A stretch of 64,000 nucleotides of DNA, taken from the NCBI GenBank assembly GCA_963713545.1, contig CAVQME010000010.1, positions 558,001 through 622,000 of the forward strand. The letters run 5' to 3'. The notes beneath the pieces are model-generated. The model had not been told where the DNA came from and did no database searches. It saw only the letters and a list, made by a program, of their open reading frames with translations. This document shows positions 59,895-64,000 of the stretch, one piece after another. The position numbers and the translations under genes are program-made. The stretch's first letter is position 1; every line of letters starts with the position of its first letter. This stretch comes from CAVPLM01 sp963713545. GTDB lineage: Bacteria; Actinomycetota; Thermoleophilia; RBG-16-64-13.

Positions 59895-60737
59895 CTACCT
59901 CGTGTCCACCGTGATCCTGCAATCCCCTATGGTCACCACGTCGTGTGGCTGCAGCACGCTGTTGGTGACCGGATAGCCGTTCACCATCGTCCCGTTCGTC
60001 GAATCGAGATCAGTCACCATGAGACTGCCATCGGCCCAGTAGATGGCCGCGTGCCGGCGAGAGACGTTGGAGTCGTCCACCTGGAAATCGACGTCTTTGG
60101 CTCTGCCCACGACGACCCGGCCGTGATTGAACTCGCGCACCTGGTTACCTGCCTTCAGGACTATCGTCTGCCGGACCAAGCCATATTCTTCCGCCTCGGC
60201 CGGACGGATGACAGCGGTCCCGCCGGCAAGGTTCGCCTGCCCAGGCGAGGCCGCGCGCTCCACGGCCGGCGCGGCGGCGGCCGCCGCCGTGACCACCGGC
60301 ATGGCTTTCGTCGGCCCGACCGGGCTCTCCTCGCCGGTCCTCTGGGCGAGTAGGCCGAAGTGACCAAGCTTCAAATCGGGATCGAGCACGAGCGACACGG
60401 TTATGTCACCCATAACTTCGTATCTCTTGGAATGCACGTGCTTGGCCAGGTCCCGCTCGAGCTTGACCTCGATCTCGTCTCGGCGACTCTCGAGCCGATC
60501 GAAGTCCTCAGGGCAGAGGTAGACCGTATAGCGGTTAGGAACCGACGACCCAGTCGAACGGCCGGCTCTTCGCGCCTCCATCTCTTTGACGAGCTTGCGC
60601 GCCAGTTCATCCGGATGCACCTGCAGCCGGGATTTCTTCTTGGAACCGGCGTTTGGAGGTTGGCCGGACGGGCCGTCTTGCGGCCCCGCGCCAACCGCGT
60701 CCTCGATGCGCGACTCGACTTTCCGCATCCATCCCAT
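59895..60737 (-). CDS. fhaA: FhaA-like protein (DUF3662 + FHA)
   Basis: 280 residues. The N-terminal DUF3662-like region (about 1-130; PNRYTVYLCPEDFDRLESR) precedes an Ala-rich linker and a C-terminal FHA domain (about 205-275; GRVVVGRAKDVDFQVDDSNV, SRRHAAIYW, STNGTMVNG). FhaA binds phosphorylated partners and modulates peptidoglycan synthesis in actinobacteria. It is second in the operon after a membrane kinase, 12 bases downstream. Confidence 0.93.
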   Translation of the reverse strand: MGWMRKVESRIEDAVGAGPQDGPSGQPPNAGSKKKSRLQVHPDELARKLVKEMEARRAGRSTGSSVPNRYTVYLCPEDFDRLESRRDEIEVKLERDLAKHVHSKRYEVMGDITVSLVLDPDLKLGHFGLLAQRTGEESPVGPTKAMPVVTAAAAAAPAVERAASPGQANLAGGTAVIRPAEAEEYGLVRQTIVLKAGNQVREFNHGRVVVGRAKDVDFQVDDSNVSRRHAAIYWADGSLMVTDLDSTNGTMVNGYPVTNSVLQPHDVVTIGDCRITVDTR

Positions 60738-60749
60738 AGACGTGTCCTC

Positions 60750-62447
60750 CTACAGGGTCTCCACACCCTCGTACGAGAGGAAAAGGGCGGACAGAACCGC
60801 GATTATAGCGCACGGCACGAACGCCAAAAGGAAGGGCACCACCTCCACCGGCACCCCGACGAGCAAAACGGGAAGAAGCACGAAAGCCGCAAAAAGCGCG
60901 GATAGATACGCGCTTGCTCCCCACATCTGCCGTTCCCTCGAGCGCCTGCCGGTCAGCGCGTACAGCGGCAGTGCGAACACAGTGAACAGAAGGATCTGCA
61001 GTGACAATTCGGGCCGGGAATCCAGGAAGCGCGCGATCTCCGTCAGGACCGTCCACGGAGAGTCGGCGTGTTCCGCCTCCATGAGGGGCGTGCCCAAACT
61101 GGGATTGAAGGTGTACGGCAGCGTCTCCCACCCGGCAAGGCCCCCGGCGACCACCAGCACCAGTCCGCTCATGAACCCCACCAACGCGCCCCAACGGCGC
61201 AGCAGGCCTCCGGCCAGAGGCGGGACGGCGAGCCCGACCCAGCCCATCACGGCGAAAGGCATGACCCCGGGCAGCAGCGCCGCCCACTCCAGCCGTCTCC
61301 AGCGCAGCAGGCCCAGCGTGAGTGCCGCCGGCACGACGTAGACGACCCCCCAGCCCGCGCCGAACGCGAAGATCGGGGGCGCCATGAGCGCCAGTGTGAG
61401 GATCGCCCCTCCGAACGGCCAGATCAAGGCCAAGAAGGCCGGCACGATTATCAGCGGTGCGATCGCCACCTGCGGGTAGAAGGGCGCCCGGGGCAGTAGG
61501 TAGAGGAGGCAGCAGAGCGCGAAGACCGCGGCCGCCACGTGCTGACCCAGGTAGACGACCCGGTCCCGATCCATCCGCGCCGGCGCGAGCCGCTCGCGCA
61601 CCCGGGTGACCAGGCGCTCGTCGGGCACTTCCTCCGGCATCTGCCTTGCCGCCTGGGAGAGGAGCCTTCCCAGAGCGTCCGCGTCGGGGCGGGCGTAACT
61701 GTCGTGGACCATCGCCCGGCCGAGGGCGTCGCTCAGGGGGATGGGGAGGTCGGGACGGTTGACGGAGAGTTGAGGGATCTCCGGGCGGGACACATCTCGA
61801 AGGAGATCTTGGAGCTTCTTGCCCTTTAATGGGTTCCTCCGCGTGAAGCCTTCGTAGAGGGTGAGAGCCAGCGAGTAGACGTCGCTGCGGGAATCGACGT
61901 TCCGGCCCTCCAGCTGCTCCGGCGACATGTACGCCAGCGTCCCAACCAGGTCCCCGTCCACCGTGATGGATGCCCTGTCCTCCAATTGCGCGACGCCGAA
62001 GTCCATCAGCCGCACGTCGACTGTGTCCCCCTCGACCAGCATGATGTTTTCCGGCTTGATGTCCCGGTGCACCACGCCCCGCTTGTGGGCATGCTCCAGG
62101 GCGCGGCACAGCTGGATACCGGCTTCCAGGATCTCGGGATCGCTCAAAGTCTGGTCCCGATAATGTTCGCGAAGAGTGTTGCCCTGGATGTACTCGGTGA
62201 ACAGCAGGGTCCGGTCAGGCTCGCGGACCATCTCGTAGACGGTGAGGATGTGGTGGTGATTGAGCTTGGCCGCCGCCTGGGCCTCTCTCAGTACCCGGTC
62301 GTCGACGTCGACGGTGGACTCCACCACCTTGATGGCGACCGGCCGCCCCATGTGCAGGTCGTCGGCCAGGTACACGGTGGCGAACGCCCCGCTGCCCAGC
62401 TTGCGGACGATGCGGTAGCGATCGTGGAGGAGCGGCGTGTCGGCCAT
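60750..62447 (-). CDS. Ser/Thr protein kinase with polytopic membrane C-terminus
   Basis: 565 residues. The N-terminal kinase (~8-265) has LGSGAFATVYLA, AIKVVEST, HRDIKPENIML, DFGVAQ and SPEQLEG. After a linker of ~30 residues, the C-terminal ~270 residues form about eight or more membrane helices, with no PASTA. This differs from PknA/PknB. It opens the operon with fhaA, so it may phosphorylate the FHA and wall proteins. A TATACT -10-like hexamer lies about 10 bases before the ATG. The IS inserted just upstream (62487) may affect its promoter. Confidence 0.92.
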   Translation of the reverse strand: MADTPLLHDRYRIVRKLGSGAFATVYLADDLHMGRPVAIKVVESTVDVDDRVLREAQAAAKLNHHHILTVYEMVREPDRTLLFTEYIQGNTLREHYRDQTLSDPEILEAGIQLCRALEHAHKRGVVHRDIKPENIMLVEGDTVDVRLMDFGVAQLEDRASITVDGDLVGTLAYMSPEQLEGRNVDSRSDVYSLALTLYEGFTRRNPLKGKKLQDLLRDVSRPEIPQLSVNRPDLPIPLSDALGRAMVHDSYARPDADALGRLLSQAARQMPEEVPDERLVTRVRERLAPARMDRDRVVYLGQHVAAAVFALCCLLYLLPRAPFYPQVAIAPLIIVPAFLALIWPFGGAILTLALMAPPIFAFGAGWGVVYVVPAALTLGLLRWRRLEWAALLPGVMPFAVMGWVGLAVPPLAGGLLRRWGALVGFMSGLVLVVAGGLAGWETLPYTFNPSLGTPLMEAEHADSPWTVLTEIARFLDSRPELSLQILLFTVFALPLYALTGRRSRERQMWGASAYLSALFAAFVLLPVLLVGVPVEVVPFLLAFVPCAIIAVLSALFLSYEGVETL

Positions 62448-62486
62448 GGCCCCAGTATAGTGGGTCCCAGCTTGATCCCGCCGCCG

Positions 62487-63471
62487 CTAGATGATTGATG
62501 CCACGAACATTTCGCTGCTGAAGGGAATCGAGGCAGAGGGGCCAAAGCCGACGGTGTCAAGAACATCGTCTGCTTGGAGGCCACGATGCACGCCGACCTG
62601 GACACCCTCTGCACCGTCGTTTATTGCACAGCCGATGATCTTTTGCCAGAGAAGAGGAAGAACGCCCGCAGACGGACCACCGATGCCGAGATCGTCACCC
62701 TGGCGGTGGCCCAGGTGCTCATGGGGATACCGTCGGACCGTCGGTTCCTTCGGGCGGCTCGGCGTCAACTCGGCCACCTCTTTCCCTACCTTCCCGCTCA
62801 GGACGCCTACCACAAGCGCCGGGCCCGGCTGGGAGAGGCCATCGAGTGGCTCTTCGGGGTCTTCTGCGCGAAGAGTCCGGGGATAGACGATGACCTGCTG
62901 CTGCTTGACTCCACCCCCGTCGAATGCGGCCGTTCGCTCGAGACCGTCAGGCGCTCCGCTCTTGCTGATGTGTGCGGGTATGGCTGGTCCCGCAGTCATT
63001 CCCGCTACTTCTGGGGATGTCGGCTCCACTTGGTGTGCACTCCCGACGGGACGCCACGCGCTGTCCAGTTGGCGCCGGCCGACCGGCCCGAGCGAGAAGT
63101 TGCTCTTCAGCTCTTGCCCCGGGCGCTCAAGGGTGGGGAGACCATCGTTTGCGACAAAGGATATGCGGGCCGGGAATTCGAAAGTCGGGTCAAGCAGCTC
63201 GGAGCGACCATCGTTCGTCCAGTCCGGGCCGACGAACCGGGGAAGGGGCTGCATATCGCTCCTATCCGGCAGCGCATCGAGTCCGTCTTTTGGACCTGCA
63301 AGGACCTTCTTTCCCTGGAGCGTCATGGAGCACGTACTCCCCGCAATTTGGTGGTGCGCATCGCGGCCCGGCTCCTTGCGCTGGCTGCGTGCATCTGGCT
63401 CAACCACCAGCTTGGCCGTCCCAGCCGGGCAATCGTCGATTACACTGCCTAGCGTGGCATCAATCATCTAG
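62487..63471 (+). mobile_element. IS982-like insertion sequence
   Basis: A complete element of 985 bases with 19-base perfect terminal inverted repeats (CTAGATGATTGATGCCACG at 62487-62505 and its complement at 63453-63471) around one transposase gene. No obvious target-site duplication is seen in the immediate flanks. Its right end supplies the stop codon of the neighbouring histidine kinase, and its left end lies about 40 bases upstream of the membrane-kinase start. Confidence 0.93.
62586..63452 (+). CDS. IS982-family transposase
   Basis: 288 residues of the DDE transposase family: DSTPVECGRSLET (first Asp), YFWGCRLHLVCTPDGTPRAV, VCDKGYAGREFES (second Asp) and RIESVFWTCKDLLSLERHGA (Glu). 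The start is the ATG at 62586 with GGAGG 5 bases upstream. The open reading frame is intact and the terminal repeats perfect, suggesting recent activity. Confidence 0.93.
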   Translation: MHADLDTLCTVVYCTADDLLPEKRKNARRRTTDAEIVTLAVAQVLMGIPSDRRFLRAARRQLGHLFPYLPAQDAYHKRRARLGEAIEWLFGVFCAKSPGIDDDLLLLDSTPVECGRSLETVRRSALADVCGYGWSRSHSRYFWGCRLHLVCTPDGTPRAVQLAPADRPEREVALQLLPRALKGGETIVCDKGYAGREFESRVKQLGATIVRPVRADEPGKGLHIAPIRQRIESVFWTCKDLLSLERHGARTPRNLVVRIAARLLALAACIWLNHQLGRPSRAIVDYTA

Positions 63472-64000
63472 GCTGCGCGGGGCAGAGACAGAGTCACCCG
63501 AGTGCCTTCGCCGGAAGTGCCGGCCACCTCTATCCTCCCCTTCTGCACCTCCGCCAAGGTCTTGGCTATGGCAAGACCCAGTCCGGTTCCGCGACTCTCT
63601 TCGCCTGGAGTTCCGGCCTGGTAGAAGCGGTCGAACACGTGTGGTAGGTCTTCAGGAGCGATCCCTGAGCCTGTATCGGCTACAGCGATGACCACCTTTC
63701 GGCTCAGGGCATGTGCCTCGAGGGTGATCGTGCCTTGCGCGGGCGTATGGCGCAGCGCGTTATCGAGAAGGATGAGGATGATCTGCCGCAGCCGCGTGTG
63801 GTCGGCGCGAACGATAGACGCGTCTGCGCTGGCTTGCAGGGTCACGCCCTTTTCCTCCGCCAGCCTGCCAAAGGAGTGGCTGATTTCGGAGAGGAGGTCG
63901 GCAATGGGAAGTGAGGTGATCTCCAACTCGAGCTTGCCGGCATCGATCCGGGAGAGAAGGAGGAGGTCGTCAACCAGCCGGCTGAGGTGATCCGTCTCTG
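63468..64000 (-). CDS. sensor histidine kinase, C-terminal part (cut by window edge)
   Basis: Partial gene running off the right edge, 177 residues visible. It shows the end of the dimerisation region (LSRLVDDLLLLSRIDAG) and the HATPase domain (LILLDNALRH, DTGSGIAPEDLPHVFDRFYQ, GTGLGLAIAKTL, LSLP). The stop codon is contributed by the IS terminal repeat, so the native C-terminus may be a few residues longer. The sensor part lies outside the window. Confidence 0.9.
   Translation of the reverse strand, partial: ETDHLSRLVDDLLLLSRIDAGKLELEITSLPIADLLSEISHSFGRLAEEKGVTLQASADASIVRADHTRLRQIILILLDNALRHTPAQGTITLEAHALSRKVVIAVADTGSGIAPEDLPHVFDRFYQAGTPGEESRGTGLGLAIAKTLAEVQKGRIEVAGTSGEGTRVTLSLPRAA

Overview
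The window is a high-GC bacterial chromosome segment that reads as a deep-branching, strictly anaerobic actinobacterium. The kinase/cell-wall operon at the right end (fhaA, fhaB, PP2C phosphatase, SEDS/FtsW, PBP, PASTA-kinase) has the classic actinobacterial order. The centre is a very large [FeFe]-hydrogenase locus typical of anaerobes, and pyruvate phosphate dikinase, thiolase, GatCAB and a fused glycyl-tRNA synthetase fit the same lifestyle. No HydE/F/G maturase is present, so those genes must lie elsewhere.

Layout. 1-2.75 kb is a small defence/toxin-antitoxin island in decay, beside an initiator tRNA: an AbiEi fragment, an intact HigBA pair, and an AbiE locus with intact antitoxin but an internally deleted toxin. 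3.2-8.3 kb holds an NlpC/P60 hydrolase, a NifU-like scaffold, a thiolase, a short palindromic element and two alkylation-repair enzymes. 8.6-11.6 kb holds a SsuABC/TauABC-type ABC transporter and a TM1266-like small regulator, transcribed away from rex.

11.77-30.6 kb is the most unusual part: about 19 kb of tightly overlapping same-strand genes ending at a 14-bp-stem terminator. It starts with Rex fused to a DRTGG domain, then an ATPase-ferredoxin-degenerate-hydrogenase-FeS fusion, a stand-alone DRTGG protein, a PHP phosphoesterase and a small histidine-kinase-type ATPase. Next come hydrogenase set 1 (NuoE, 2Fe-2S ferredoxin, NuoF fused to a GltD-like NAD(P)H module, HydA), a signalling block (response regulator, sensory hydrogenase fused to a histidine kinase, receiver-kinase hybrid, response regulator), and hydrogenase set 2 (NuoE, NuoF, HydA). 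My inference is that this is an electron-bifurcating hydrogenase pair under both transcriptional (Rex) and H2/redox-sensing phosphorelay or partner-switch control, all encoded together.

30.7-53 kb is mostly housekeeping on the minus strand: DUF456, an SLH/TIG surface protein, tRNA-Val(CAC), a copper ATPase, two RpoD-type sigma factors, HxlR, gatCAB, cspA, dnaG, dGTPase, ppdK and glyQS, with a plus-strand radical SAM gene between. 53-62.4 kb is the Ser/Thr-kinase and cell-wall operon. 62.5-63.5 kb is an intact IS982-like insertion sequence, followed by the end of a sensor histidine kinase cut by the window edge.
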